A stretch of DNA of 34,390 nt. Source: Desulfobacterales bacterium (GTDB lineage Bacteria > Desulfobacterota > Desulfobacteria > Desulfobacterales > JASJAZ01). The position numbers were made by a program, and so were the translations under genes. Positions 7,294 to 14,763 of this stretch are shown one piece after another. The notes under the pieces were generated by a model. It was given only the letters and a program-made list of their open reading frames with translations, did not search any database and was not told the origin of the DNA. Numbering within the stretch: position 1 is the stretch's first letter; every line of letters begins with the position of its first letter. The stretch lies in NCBI GenBank assembly GCA_030066785.1, contig JASJAZ010000074.1, forward strand, positions 1 through 34,390. The letters run 5' to 3'.

Positions 7294-8397
7294 TCAGAAC
7301 GAATCGATAAAATGGGTCTGACCATGCTTGATATTGACAAGCCGATTCAACAAACCTTCTTCTTTTAGCGCCACTCTAATGTCTTGCGGCGGAAAGTGGA
7401 CCGGCTCATCCCCTAGTCGAAAAGTGCCCCAATGAACAATCATCAAACGCTTGGCCTTAAGCTCTTTGAAGGCCCGGACGGTTTCGGAAGGGCTCGTGTG
7501 GCTTTGGGCCATAAACCAGCGCGGCTCATAAGCACCTAAGCTGATAATGGCCAAATCGATATCATATTGATCGCCGATCTGTTCAAACCCGTCAAAATAG
7601 GCCGTATCGCCAGATACGTAAATAGTGTAACCATTTGCCGTTTGGATTAGGTAGGATCCCCACAATGATCGATTGGGTCCGATCATCGGGTTGCGCATGG
7701 TCCAGTGATTGGCCGGTAGAAGTGTGATGCGTTGTTTATCGCTTTCATAGCTATCGTACCAGTCAAGCTGCCGCCGGTTTTTCATTCCCAGGCTGTTAAA
7801 CAGGCTATCATATCCCAATGGTGTAATCACGTGGGTGTTGGGGTCGAATTTTTTTAATGACTGGGTGTCCAAGTGATCATAGTGGCCGTGGGTAATTAAA
7901 ACATGATCGGCCCTGGGTATCTGTTTCAGGTCAAACGCGCAGGGTGTGAAATCTTTGATCAAAAAACCGATACCATCAAATATGGGATCGATGTAGATTA
8001 TTTTATCGCCGTCTTTAATCATTACACCAGCATGCTTGATAAAGGTGACCGACAGGCCTGAATATTCCATAATGGGTGCCCAATCAATCTTAACTGGCAT
8101 GAGGGGTTGTTCGCTTAGGTACTTATCATAGGCGTTACGACCGAACTTCCAACGCAGCAACTCCCAAAAGCGCCCTTCACGGGGAATACCTACGGGATTT
8201 AAAAAATGCTTGTCGCCATGATGCATTTTTTGGCGGGCAATATCTTTTAAACTGCGCCCGTTGAGCGGTGTGTAATGCAAGGGTGTTTCCGTCAAATCTG
8301 CGGTTGCGCCCATCAGCGTCAGTGGAGCCAGAAGCCTCATCATAAAAAGCGATTGTAGGCCTAAAACCATGCGCGTTATGAAATGTCTGCGTGTCAT
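7294..8397 (-). CDS. metallo-beta-lactamase-fold hydrolase (NAPE-PLD/UlaG-like)
   Basis: A 367-residue metallo-hydrolase. The metal site is complete: HGHYDH (170-175), H231 in PANHW, D264 in SGDTAYF, and H322 in VHWGTF. The order and the 'HWGTF' ending are those of the NAPE-hydrolysing phospholipase D / UlaG branch rather than of glyoxalase II. Substrate cannot be told; phospholipid-like esters or lactones are possible. The N-terminus begins MTRRHFITRMVLGLQ, matching the twin-arginine pattern (S/T-R-R-x-F-I/L) followed by a hydrophobic stretch, so export by Tat is plausible. SD AGGGA lies 5 bases before ATG 8397. It is followed at 7293 by about 140 bases of spacer; no clear operon partner. 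Confidence 0.88.
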   Translation of the reverse strand: MTRRHFITRMVLGLQSLFMMRLLAPLTLMGATADLTETPLHYTPLNGRSLKDIARQKMHHGDKHFLNPVGIPREGRFWELLRWKFGRNAYDKYLSEQPLMPVKIDWAPIMEYSGLSVTFIKHAGVMIKDGDKIIYIDPIFDGIGFLIKDFTPCAFDLKQIPRADHVLITHGHYDHLDTQSLKKFDPNTHVITPLGYDSLFNSLGMKNRRQLDWYDSYESDKQRITLLPANHWTMRNPMIGPNRSLWGSYLIQTANGYTIYVSGDTAYFDGFEQIGDQYDIDLAIISLGAYEPRWFMAQSHTSPSETVRAFKELKAKRLMIVHWGTFRLGDEPVHFPPQDIRVALKEEGLLNRLVNIKHGQTHFIDSF

Positions 8398-8888
8398 TTT
8401 ATCCCTGTGCTAATGCTTCTACTGTTTAACAAATAAGCTTAGCACGATTCCTCACCAAATGCCTATCTTATGTCGAACCGTCTTACAGCATGAAATGCTA
8501 CCAGAATTAGAAATTTTATCGCATTTATATGGACAATATTGATGATTAGTAACGATCATCTAATAATAAACAGTTTCAGCCACAATACAATATGGTAGCT
8601 TTATTGTTGATGTCATTGTAAAAATCAGCGACACCGATTAGCGCATCAGACCCATCTTGTTATCAAATTTTCGTTGTCTTGGCGGCATTTGTTGGGGGGT
8701 TCTATCTTGGGATTACTTTGACGCTAGCTATAGCTTGCTGCCTATAGCTTGGCGACAACCGTAGGCGGACGCATGACGGAAGTCTGAATCCATTTTTGGC
8801 ATGAAAAGCAGGGTGTGTTCCCAGTCTGCTTTTACACAGCACCGAGGCTAATTGGCCATCAGCGAGAATCGATTGGAACCTTTGGTGG
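8398..8888. other. intergenic region, mostly featureless
   Basis: A 491-base spacer. It contains a short direct repeat CTATAGCTTG (8728-8737 and 8742-8751) and, around 8765-8800, a stretch that looks like a decayed copy of the CATTCCGG...GGAATCCA type of intergenic repeat. The AT-rich part nearer 8400-8650 probably contains the promoter of the metallo-hydrolase, but no clear elements stand out. The one moderate open frame here has no coding character. Confidence 0.35.
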
Positions 8889-9449
8889 CTACCAATCAAA
8901 CAACTTTCGAAAAAGAGATTTGAAGGTTCCCATGTTGGGATGATCGGTCCATCCGGGCAGCGGCGGCGTCATTGGTTCTTTCAGTTCCAGCGGCCACCAC
9001 TCAATCGGCTGGAATTTAAAGGCGAGTATTTTCTCCAATGCTGGAATCAATTTTTGTTCAAGCAGTGTCTTTTCGTAATCTCTTAAACGACGGAAATGAA
9101 CGCTGACCTCTTCGATATCCCACCCCTCAATCTGAACGATTTTATCAAGGGGAACTTTCGCAAAGGCCGTCATTTCCTGGCCCAGAAAAGATCCCAGGGA
9201 TTCCGGTGTCAGGGCACTGAATGCACGCTCAAACCTATCTTTTAGCGCCGTTTGGACGCCGGCATCCACCACAAATGTAAGGGTCAGCTGCCCACCACCA
9301 TAAGGTTTATAGTTAGCCGAGATTTTTAAGACGCCTTCCTTTGCGGCCCCTTCTTCATCAGCCTGAAAAAGAAAGCCGGTAAAGGCCAACATCTTTTCGT
9401 GGGCTTTGATGGACATGTAACTTTTCTTGGGATCGAATTCTTCAATCAT
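8889..9449 (-). CDS. unknown protein, copy 2 of a paralogous pair
   Basis: A 186-residue protein homologous over its whole length to the one at 4777-5358 (shared KEGVLKISA, LTLTFVVD, VPLD and paired-Trp segments, and the C-terminal helix FKSLFRKLFDW). Identity looks near 30 percent by eye, so the duplication is old. Compared with copy 1, it has a proline-rich linker (EPMTPPLPGW) before the last helix. SD AGGAGA is 9 bases before ATG 9449. It follows the DUF1786 gene by 134 bases on the same strand. No known domain is recognised and no catalytic motif is visible. Confidence 0.75.
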   Translation of the reverse strand: MIEEFDPKKSYMSIKAHEKMLAFTGFLFQADEEGAAKEGVLKISANYKPYGGGQLTLTFVVDAGVQTALKDRFERAFSALTPESLGSFLGQEMTAFAKVPLDKIVQIEGWDIEEVSVHFRRLRDYEKTLLEQKLIPALEKILAFKFQPIEWWPLELKEPMTPPLPGWTDHPNMGTFKSLFRKLFDW

Positions 9450-9583
9450 ACATTCGCGTCTCCTTTACGGTAACAACGGCAATCTGCCCGTACATCTATG
9501 AGATTGCCAAACGGTTGTCAAGCATCGCTAATCTGACGTGCCGGATAATCTGATTGTTCAATATAAGGTTTTCAGAAAAATGA

Positions 9584-10660
9584 TCAAATATAGGGCCTTG
9601 GCTCCAACCCAATCCGTCGTCGCACAGCCTCCAAAAGACCAACCGTTCCGGTCATCATGTTATCGCCCAACGGGGCTCCCCACACGATCGGCAATCTTGA
9701 TGTGATGACTAATTTACGTTTGGGACCGGTTGCTAATATAATGTCTACGTCATTGAAATTGAGTGCATAACGTAGGTAAGCGCCATGCCCTCCTTCGGAA
9801 AGAATTGCTTCATGGGACATTTTCCCATCGGCCAGTTCTTGCAGCAATGTTTCCAGACGCGGCAGAGCGATATCGTGCGTATGATATTCAAAAAAACCAG
9901 CGATCTCGCCCGCGCATACGGCCGCACCCACCGTGTGCGAAGTGGCGATATCAAGAACCAGAGCTTTATGATGCGCACCAATACGCGGATCCAGAGAGGC
10001 TCCGAGAATCGCTGCCATGCCGCTGTCCATTACAAAAACCGTATTGGTCGGGAGATTTCCGGCATCGGCGGCAATTGATTGCAAACGGTTCAAATAGGCC
10101 GGGACTTCATCGGCTCGGTAAAGAAGTGCGTGGGGATAAGGATTTTTATCAAGAGCCTTGCTGAAGATCGAATGCCGAAAATCCAGGTGAGATGTATCTT
10201 GGGGCGGAACACCATGATCTTGCGCACAAATAGCGACAGCGTCAAAATCAAACGCAACTCCTAAATCATTCACTATCCTTCGAATGCGCTCTATATCGAT
10301 GTCGCCAATGTTAACGCCGGTAAAACCTTTATCCTGCTTGAGACCTGCCGCATCGTTTGGCGAAATGATTTCGATTCCACCTGCCCGCACCCGGTCCAGA
10401 TTATGATGAATCGTCGCCGCAGCCGCTTCTGTCATCAAGACCCGATTCTTTTGGGCTTTTTGCAAGAGCACCTGTGATATTGGACCGCCGCCCATCTCCT
10501 TGCCCGTGACAACCAGATTCCCCGAAATTGCCTCAATCTTCTCAGCCAGACAGCGCACGGGTGATTTGACCACCGCTTTGAAATAACTATCAGTGTGGCG
10601 CTCATGGAATAAAATGTCCATGGTGCCCGCACCGATGTCAATTAATAAAAACCGATTCAT
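9584..10660 (-). CDS. DUF1786 protein with ASKHA (actin/Hsp70-like) fold
   Basis: A protein of 358 residues resembling the DUF1786 family, labelled in some databases as putative pyruvate formate-lyase activating enzyme although it has no radical-SAM CxxxCxxC motif. The N-terminal FLLIDIGAGTMDILF is a phosphate-1 nucleotide-binding loop of the ASKHA superfamily, and KALVLDIATSHTVGAAV (about 237-253) matches phosphate-2, so it likely binds ATP. The start at 10660 (MNRFLLID) is preferred over an ATG 15 bases upstream because GGGAG lies 7 bases before it. Substrate is unknown. The gene is upstream of the second unknown paralogue on the same strand. Confidence 0.85.
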   Translation of the reverse strand: MNRFLLIDIGAGTMDILFHERHTDSYFKAVVKSPVRCLAEKIEAISGNLVVTGKEMGGGPISQVLLQKAQKNRVLMTEAAAATIHHNLDRVRAGGIEIISPNDAAGLKQDKGFTGVNIGDIDIERIRRIVNDLGVAFDFDAVAICAQDHGVPPQDTSHLDFRHSIFSKALDKNPYPHALLYRADEVPAYLNRLQSIAADAGNLPTNTVFVMDSGMAAILGASLDPRIGAHHKALVLDIATSHTVGAAVCAGEIAGFFEYHTHDIALPRLETLLQELADGKMSHEAILSEGGHGAYLRYALNFNDVDIILATGPKRKLVITSRLPIVWGAPLGDNMMTGTVGLLEAVRRRIGLEPRPYI

Positions 10661-10748
10661 ACCAATACTCCCCATTATTCAAAAAATCATCGGCATCAAT
10701 ATAATAAGATAAAATATTATGGCAAGCTTTGACCGAAAGGAATCATAA

Positions 10749-10892
10749 AAATAGTTCACGGGTCGGGGAGTTTTGAGTATCATCGCTTGTCATTCCGGAC
10801 TTGATCAGGAATCCATTTCTTTTATGCAGTTATTACTGGATGCTGGCCTGCGCCGGCATGATGGAAGAAACTCCCCGACTGTTGAAATAGTT
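10749..10892. repeat. MITE-like inverted-repeat element with flanking direct repeat
   Basis: A perfect 12-base inverted repeat, GTCGGGGAGTTT (10762-10773) and AAACTCCCCGAC (10868-10879), encloses a second, imperfect inverted repeat of the widespread CATTCCGGACTTGATC / GCCGGCATGATGG type (about 10790-10863). The whole is bracketed by an 8-base direct repeat AAATAGTT (10749-10756 and 10885-10892), as expected of a target-site duplication. It carries no gene. The inner palindrome belongs to a repeat type common in proteobacterial intergenic regions; the outer boundary is my inference. Confidence 0.55.
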
Positions 10893-11015
10893 ACAAGCGA
10901 GACAAACGGTGGGTCGGATATTAAGTCACAACAGCGGTTTCGAATGGAATGGAATCACAGCTGTCAAGAGATTTCAGAAGAATCGTATCGATCCTCGCAG
11001 CAGTTGTGCAAGGAT

Positions 11016-11546
11016 CTAGGTCAGATTGTCTTTCAAAAATTCTTCCACCAGGTAATCAATATATTCCGAATTGATGTCCGACTGCTTTTCCAATGCAATC
11101 TCCTGGTTGGTATTACCGAGTTTTTTTAACAGGCTGTATATCAGGAGCATGAGAATTTTATTGCCGGCATGGGGGTTGCTTTTAATGTAAGCCAGCATGT
11201 CTTTGCGGTGTATTTTGAACGCCACGGTATTGGCGGCGCTAATCACATTGGCCGTTCGTTTCTCGGTCATAAATAAGGCGGCCTCGCCAAATGCTTCTCC
11301 TTCTTCGATATTGCAAATGAATACATCCTCATCCTGATCGCGCACGGTTACTTTAACCATCCCTTTGATGATTGCGAATAAATATTCGCTGACTTCATCC
11401 TGGGAAACTATTTTTTCACCTTCCGGATAGTGGACGATTTCAGCATGTTCAAGAATGCCCTGCAATTCTTGGTCGGTCAGATAACCAAACAGTGCAATCT
11501 TTCTGGTCTGGGGAAGATATTGATCCAGATTTTCGTTGGCAGCCAT
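11016..11546 (-). CDS. cyclic nucleotide-binding domain protein
   Basis: A 176-residue protein consisting essentially of one cNMP-binding domain. The beta-roll runs from about residue 22 to 120, with the phosphate-binding cassette GEAFGEAALFMTEKRTANVIS containing the conserved Glu and Arg that hold ribose and cyclic phosphate. A C-terminal helical region (to 176) lacks a Crp-type helix-turn-helix, so this is not an evident transcription factor. It may act as a free regulatory subunit. The start at 11546 (MAANENLD) is preferred over a frame start 66 bases upstream because AGGAGA lies 7 bases before it. Whether it binds cAMP, cGMP or neither is not decided by sequence. Confidence 0.85.
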   Translation of the reverse strand: MAANENLDQYLPQTRKIALFGYLTDQELQGILEHAEIVHYPEGEKIVSQDEVSEYLFAIIKGMVKVTVRDQDEDVFICNIEEGEAFGEAALFMTEKRTANVISAANTVAFKIHRKDMLAYIKSNPHAGNKILMLLIYSLLKKLGNTNQEIALEKQSDINSEYIDYLVEEFLKDNLT

Positions 11547-11860
11547 TGAAATTTCTCCTTGAATGGATTCATTTTCATTAAGTAGATTATAAAGAATTGC
11601 TCTATCTGTCAAATATCAAACGAAAAATTAGGCGTAAAATAATCCATGCCACATTTTGACACAAATGCTGAAGCTTGGCAGGGTGATCGCGTAAGCAGGA
11701 AACTCTGGTTTGGTTTTTTATTTGCTAGTGGCCCTATCTTTAAGTTTACCAGCCAATTAGCGGTTGCTGGCAAAACCTTTATGGTTAATATTAAAGAAAA
11801 TCCATATTCAAATGTTAATGGGTTGAAGCTATTAAACCAGATCCAAGGAAATTAGTGCCT
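11547..11860. other. divergent intergenic region
   Basis: 314 bases between divergent genes. It contains AT-rich promoter-like sequence on both sides but no motif I can call. A 69-codon frame (11646-11855) has no ribosome binding site and no recognisable protein features. Confidence 0.4.
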
Positions 11861-12685
11861 ATGCAATGGACACCTGAAGCTGAGGCCGCCATTAAAAAAG
11901 TCCCCTTTTTTGTCCGCAAACGGGTGCGACGCCGGGTGGAAGACGGAACCGCTAATGCGGGCAAGACGATGGTTACATTGGCCGATGTCAAGGCCACGCA
12001 GCAACGTTACCTAAAAAGCATGATATCCGAAATAAAGGGCTATCAAATCGATACTTGTTTCGGACCAAGTGGATGCCCCAATCGTGCCGTTAGGGGTGAC
12101 AGGCTCGTACAAAAAATTGAAAATTTACTGATTAAAGAAGACTTGCTCGCTTTTCTAAAACAGCGGGTACGCGGCGATCTAAAATTTCACCATGAATTCC
12201 GGATTACGATAGCCGATTGCCCCAATGCCTGTTCACAGCCCCAAATAAAAGATGTTGGTATCATCGGAGCTTGTGCGCCAACCTTATCACAAGAAGAATG
12301 CACCTTATGCGAGGCGTGCATTGCGTCTTGCAAGGAATCCGCCATCACCATATCGCCCAATCATGACAATCCAACCATTGATTATCACCGCTGTCTATTT
12401 TGTGGTCAATGCATCAACGTATGTCCCACAAAGACCCTCACTGCGGTAAATAGTGGATATCGTGTTCAACTCGGTGGCAAATTGGGCCGGCATCCTCGAT
12501 TGGCGCGTGAATTGCCCGGATTATACAGCGAAGATTCGGTGCAACAAATCGTCGCCGATTGCATTGCATTTTACAAAGCAAACAGCTTGCATGGCGAACG
12601 TTTTTCCCATATTTTCCGAGATGAGGATTTTGATACATTCGTAAAACGTTACCAATCACAGGCTATCTTCGTACCTGAACTATAA
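11861..12685 (+). CDS. PCP_red / siroheme-type / two [4Fe-4S] sulfite-reductase-like protein
   Basis: A 274-residue redox protein with three parts. Residues 3-50 (WTPEAEAAIKKVPFFVRKRV) match the PCP_red domain known from light-independent protochlorophyllide reductase subunits. Residues 60-135 hold the siroheme-[4Fe-4S] signature of sulfite/nitrite reductases, C66-x5-C72 and C120-x3-C124. Residues 147-157 and 178-188 are two ferredoxin motifs (CTLCEACIASC and CLFCGQCINVC). The C-terminal GYRVQLGGKLGRHPRLA is typical of AsrC/Dsr-like proteins. It likely transfers electrons to a bound siroheme substrate in the cytoplasm; sulfite or nitrite is possible. A GTG at 11855 is an alternative start. 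It leads a plus-strand run with Nudix and methyltransferase genes. Confidence 0.88.
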   Translation: MQWTPEAEAAIKKVPFFVRKRVRRRVEDGTANAGKTMVTLADVKATQQRYLKSMISEIKGYQIDTCFGPSGCPNRAVRGDRLVQKIENLLIKEDLLAFLKQRVRGDLKFHHEFRITIADCPNACSQPQIKDVGIIGACAPTLSQEECTLCEACIASCKESAITISPNHDNPTIDYHRCLFCGQCINVCPTKTLTAVNSGYRVQLGGKLGRHPRLARELPGLYSEDSVQQIVADCIAFYKANSLHGERFSHIFRDEDFDTFVKRYQSQAIFVPEL

Positions 12686-12704
12686 ATACAGATTATCACG
12701 ATCC

Positions 12705-13160
12705 ATGAACATAGGCGGATTAACAACACACGACCGCAGGGCTTATCCAGATCTACCCCGGGTGGCGGTTGGCGCCGTCGTGATTAAAGACGGTAAAGTA
12801 CTTCTGGTCAAAAGGGGTCAACATCCGGCTAAAGATCACTGGGCGATTCCGGGCGGCAGCGTCCATTTGGGTGAAACTTTGCAAGCCGCGGCCGAACGCG
12901 AGATTCGCGAAGAAACCGGCATCACCATTCGAGCTCAGGAGCCGGTGTTTACCTTTGATGTTATTCAACATGATGACCACGGCCATATCAAATTTCATTA
13001 TGTGATTATCGATTTGAAAGGCGAATATGTTGCGGGTGAACCACATCCGGCCGATGATGCCACCGATGCCCGCTGGATCTCTCCGGCTGAAATGCAACAC
13101 TTACCGGTTAATACCATGACCCGCCGGCTTCTTGCCCGGCAATTTGGTTTCCACAGTTAA
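12705..13160 (+). CDS. Nudix hydrolase
   Basis: A 151-residue protein with a complete Nudix box, GSVHLGE-x7-REIREETGI (about residues 51-73), which binds Mg2+ and cleaves nucleoside diphosphates linked to another moiety. The sequence around it (VAVGAVVIKDGKVLLVKRGQHPAKDHWAIPGG) resembles ADP-ribose pyrophosphatase / MutT-like members, but substrate cannot be assigned. It starts 20 bases after the siroheme protein, so co-transcription is likely. No clear Shine-Dalgarno precedes ATG 12705; an internal start is not supported because the first strand begins near residue 19. Confidence 0.9.
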   Translation: MNIGGLTTHDRRAYPDLPRVAVGAVVIKDGKVLLVKRGQHPAKDHWAIPGGSVHLGETLQAAAEREIREETGITIRAQEPVFTFDVIQHDDHGHIKFHYVIIDLKGEYVAGEPHPADDATDARWISPAEMQHLPVNTMTRRLLARQFGFHS

Positions 13161-13231
13161 ATCGGTTCAAATCGCTCGATCATTCCCCATTGCGCTGTCG
13201 ATCATTGTTCACGGTATTAAAGATTAAAACA

Positions 13232-13798
13232 ATGACACAAAAAGATCGTATCCGCTGGAACAGCAAGTATAATGCTAAAACCAACGCTAGAGGTCCTGCA
13301 CAGATTGTTCAAGAGTTTTATCGGCTGGCGCCAACGGGCCGTGCTTTGGACATCGCCACCGGTACCGGTGCCAATGCCTTTTTTCTTGCCTCAAAAGGAT
13401 TTGAAGTCGAGGCTATCGACATATCCGATGTGGCCCTCAAACAGCTGGCCGGCCGACATACGAGGGTCCATCCGATTTGTGCCGATTTGGACGAATTTGA
13501 TATCACCCCAAATCGCTATGCTTTGATTGTAAACTGTCGATATCTCAACCGGCGTTTGTTTCCAGCGATAATGCAAAGCATGATTCCGGGCGGACTGTTG
13601 ATTTTTGAAACCTTTCTGAAAAAGCCTGGCATACCGGACCACAAAATTTTTTGCCAAGATTATTTATTGCAACCCAATGAATTGCTACACGCTTTTCTAA
13701 GCCTTCAAGTGATCCACTATCAGGAAAAAAATAATTCGATCCCCGCAGAACCAGATCGCATCGCCTCACTGGTAGCAAGGAAAAACACGATATCTTGA
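13232..13798 (+). CDS. class I SAM-dependent methyltransferase (TehB-like)
   Basis: A protein of 188 residues with the Rossmann methyltransferase motif I ALDIATGTGANAFFLA, an acidic residue at the end of strand 2 (VEAIDIS), and motif IV-like YALIVNCRYLNR followed by LIPGGLLIFET-type post-motif. The opening RIRWNSKYN is typical of small TehB/thiopurine-type methyltransferases. I choose ATG 13232, since a TTG frame start at 13190 adds residues unlike the family and neither site has a strong SD. It lies 71 bases after the Nudix gene and closes the operon; a strong terminator follows at 13810. Substrate unknown. Confidence 0.85.
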   Translation: MTQKDRIRWNSKYNAKTNARGPAQIVQEFYRLAPTGRALDIATGTGANAFFLASKGFEVEAIDISDVALKQLAGRHTRVHPICADLDEFDITPNRYALIVNCRYLNRRLFPAIMQSMIPGGLLIFETFLKKPGIPDHKIFCQDYLLQPNELLHAFLSLQVIHYQEKNNSIPAEPDRIASLVARKNTIS

Positions 13799-13809
13799 AA
13801 CCACAAAGA

Positions 13810-13839
13810 AAAAGCCCCGGCAAAAATGCCGTGGCTTTT
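13810..13839. terminator. bidirectional intrinsic terminator
   Basis: Stem AAAAGCC-C-CGGCA, loop AAAA, TGCCG-T-GGCTTTT: twelve base pairs with one C-T mismatch, ending in T-rich sequence on the plus strand and, because of the A-run at 5', on the minus strand as well. It sits between the convergent methyltransferase and dodecin genes and can serve both. Confidence 0.9.
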
Positions 13840-13873
13840 ATTTAGGTATGCGCGATTTTTTGGGTAGGTGTGT

Positions 13874-14086
13874 TTAATCCGAACCGTATTTAAAAGAAAG
13901 TTTTACGCGGGTACGATAAGCTGTCACTTTACCGTTTTCAACTTTCATATCCATTTGACCGATTTCAGCGATGCGTAAGTCTCTTAAGCTCTGCCCGGCC
14001 AATTCCACCGCGTTCTTGGCGGCTTCTTCCCATGATGTGGGGCTGGTACCAACCAATTCAATAATTTTGTAAATACTATCCGCCAT
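13874..14086 (-). CDS. dodecin-family protein without the flavin-stacking Trp
   Basis: A 70-residue protein with the dodecin beta-alpha-beta-beta pattern (YKIIELVGTSPTSWEEAAKNAVELAGQSLRDLRIAEI... KVTAYRTRVKLSFKY). Dodecins form hollow dodecamers that store flavins or related ligands. In the flavin-binding members the segment after the helix reads DWFEV, where Trp stacks on the isoalloxazine; here it reads RIAEI, so the key aromatic residue is missing. The protein may therefore bind another ligand or act as a structural relative. SD AGGAGG lies 5 bases before ATG 14086. It appears to be transcribed alone. Confidence 0.9.
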   Translation of the reverse strand: MADSIYKIIELVGTSPTSWEEAAKNAVELAGQSLRDLRIAEIGQMDMKVENGKVTAYRTRVKLSFKYGSD

Positions 14087-14284
14087 AACAGCCTCCTTTT
14101 AGTTTGGGGGTTGATGTAGTGAATGAAACGGAAATAGGAATAAGATACGACCGCTGTAGATTCAGGTGCAATTGAAGATGAGGTTCAGTTATTATTTACC
14201 TATTGAATATACAGGGTCGAAGTCAAGCTAAAATCATGGCTAATGGCTCGAATTTAACCGGCAAAATGAACCGCGGTCAGAATT

Positions 14285-14341
14285 ATGGGTAAAGAAACTA
14301 AAAAATTAACGGCTATTTGGAAAATTCCAAAAAGCCGTTAA
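14285..14341 (+). CDS. possible 18-residue leader peptide over a hairpin
   Basis: ATG frame of 18 codons (MGKETKKLTAIWKIPKSR) whose stop codon TAA forms the first bases of the next gene's ribosome binding site. The last half of the frame coincides with the hairpin at 14306-14341. No strong SD precedes it. It may be a chance frame; it is listed because of its exact junction with the following reading frame. Confidence 0.25.
   Translation: MGKETKKLTAIWKIPKSR
14306..14341 (+). repeat. 36-base hairpin directly ahead of a strong ribosome binding site
   Basis: TTAACGGCT (14306-14314) pairs with AGCCGTTAA (14333-14341); after one A-A mismatch the stem continues for six more pairs (TTTGGA with TCCAAA), leaving a four-base loop. 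The last A of the stem is the first base of the Shine-Dalgarno AGGAGG. It has no T-run, so it is not a normal terminator. It could stabilise the 5' end of an mRNA or control access to the ribosome binding site. Confidence 0.7.
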
Positions 14342-14353
14342 GGAGGTGGAGAG

Positions 14354-14416
14354 ATGAAGAAATTATTGGGTTGCGATATGTTACTGCAATTATGCTGCCA
14401 AATTTTAATAAATTAA
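14354..14416 (+). CDS. possible 20-residue Cys-containing micropeptide
   Basis: A 20-codon frame starting ATG 14354 exactly 7 bases after a perfect AGGAGG. The product begins MKKLLGCDM, has Cys at positions 7, 14 and 15, and is hydrophobic overall. The ribosome binding site is the best in the whole window, which is the main reason to think it is translated. I do not recognise it; it could be a small membrane peptide or a modified-peptide precursor, but no maturation enzyme gene is adjacent. Confidence 0.4.
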   Translation: MKKLLGCDMLLQLCCQILIN

Positions 14417-14763
14417 AAGAAAAAAACATAAATTTTTATAACAACCTGAAAATACATAAATTTTTATAGATTGATGTTTTAAAGTTTAATAGCGGGCTGT
14501 TTCATTTTGTTGTGCTTGTTATTCATAATGTTCAAATATATTAACCACTGAGAACTCTTTTTCATTTAACTATATGAAAATTTTACACATTTAAATTTTA
14601 CAAGCCGGTTCAAATTTTTGAACCGCATGTTGTCCGTTTGCCACACATTTATTATGATTATGAAATTATTATGTTTTTGTAGTTTAAGAAATTAAACCGG
14701 CATCCAAGCACAACTATTGAATGGTAACCACAAACGCTCTAATCAGCCTTCTTACGTCTCAAG

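Larger units (their letters stand above)
14087..14763. other. long AT-rich intergenic region with several repeats
   Basis: 677 bases with no conventional gene. It holds a long hairpin followed by an ideal ribosome binding site and a 20-codon frame (listed separately), a 15-base exact direct repeat ACATAAATTTTTATA at 14426-14440 and 14454-14468, and a near-perfect 20-base palindrome at 14606-14625 (CGGTTCAAA / TTTGAACCG). The segment 14400-14700 is strongly AT-rich. No DnaA-box cluster or tRNA is visible. Confidence 0.55.

Noticed and set aside
8702..8899. Minus-strand 65-codon frame
   Set aside because: It lies over a decayed intergenic repeat and has no SD or domain.
10773..11129. Plus-strand frame over the repeat element
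   Set aside because: It runs through the MITE-like repeat and the antisense of the cNMP-binding gene; no protein features.
11646..11855. 69-codon frame before the siroheme protein
   Set aside because: No ribosome binding site and no recognisable domain; it overlaps the probable promoter and start region of the next gene.
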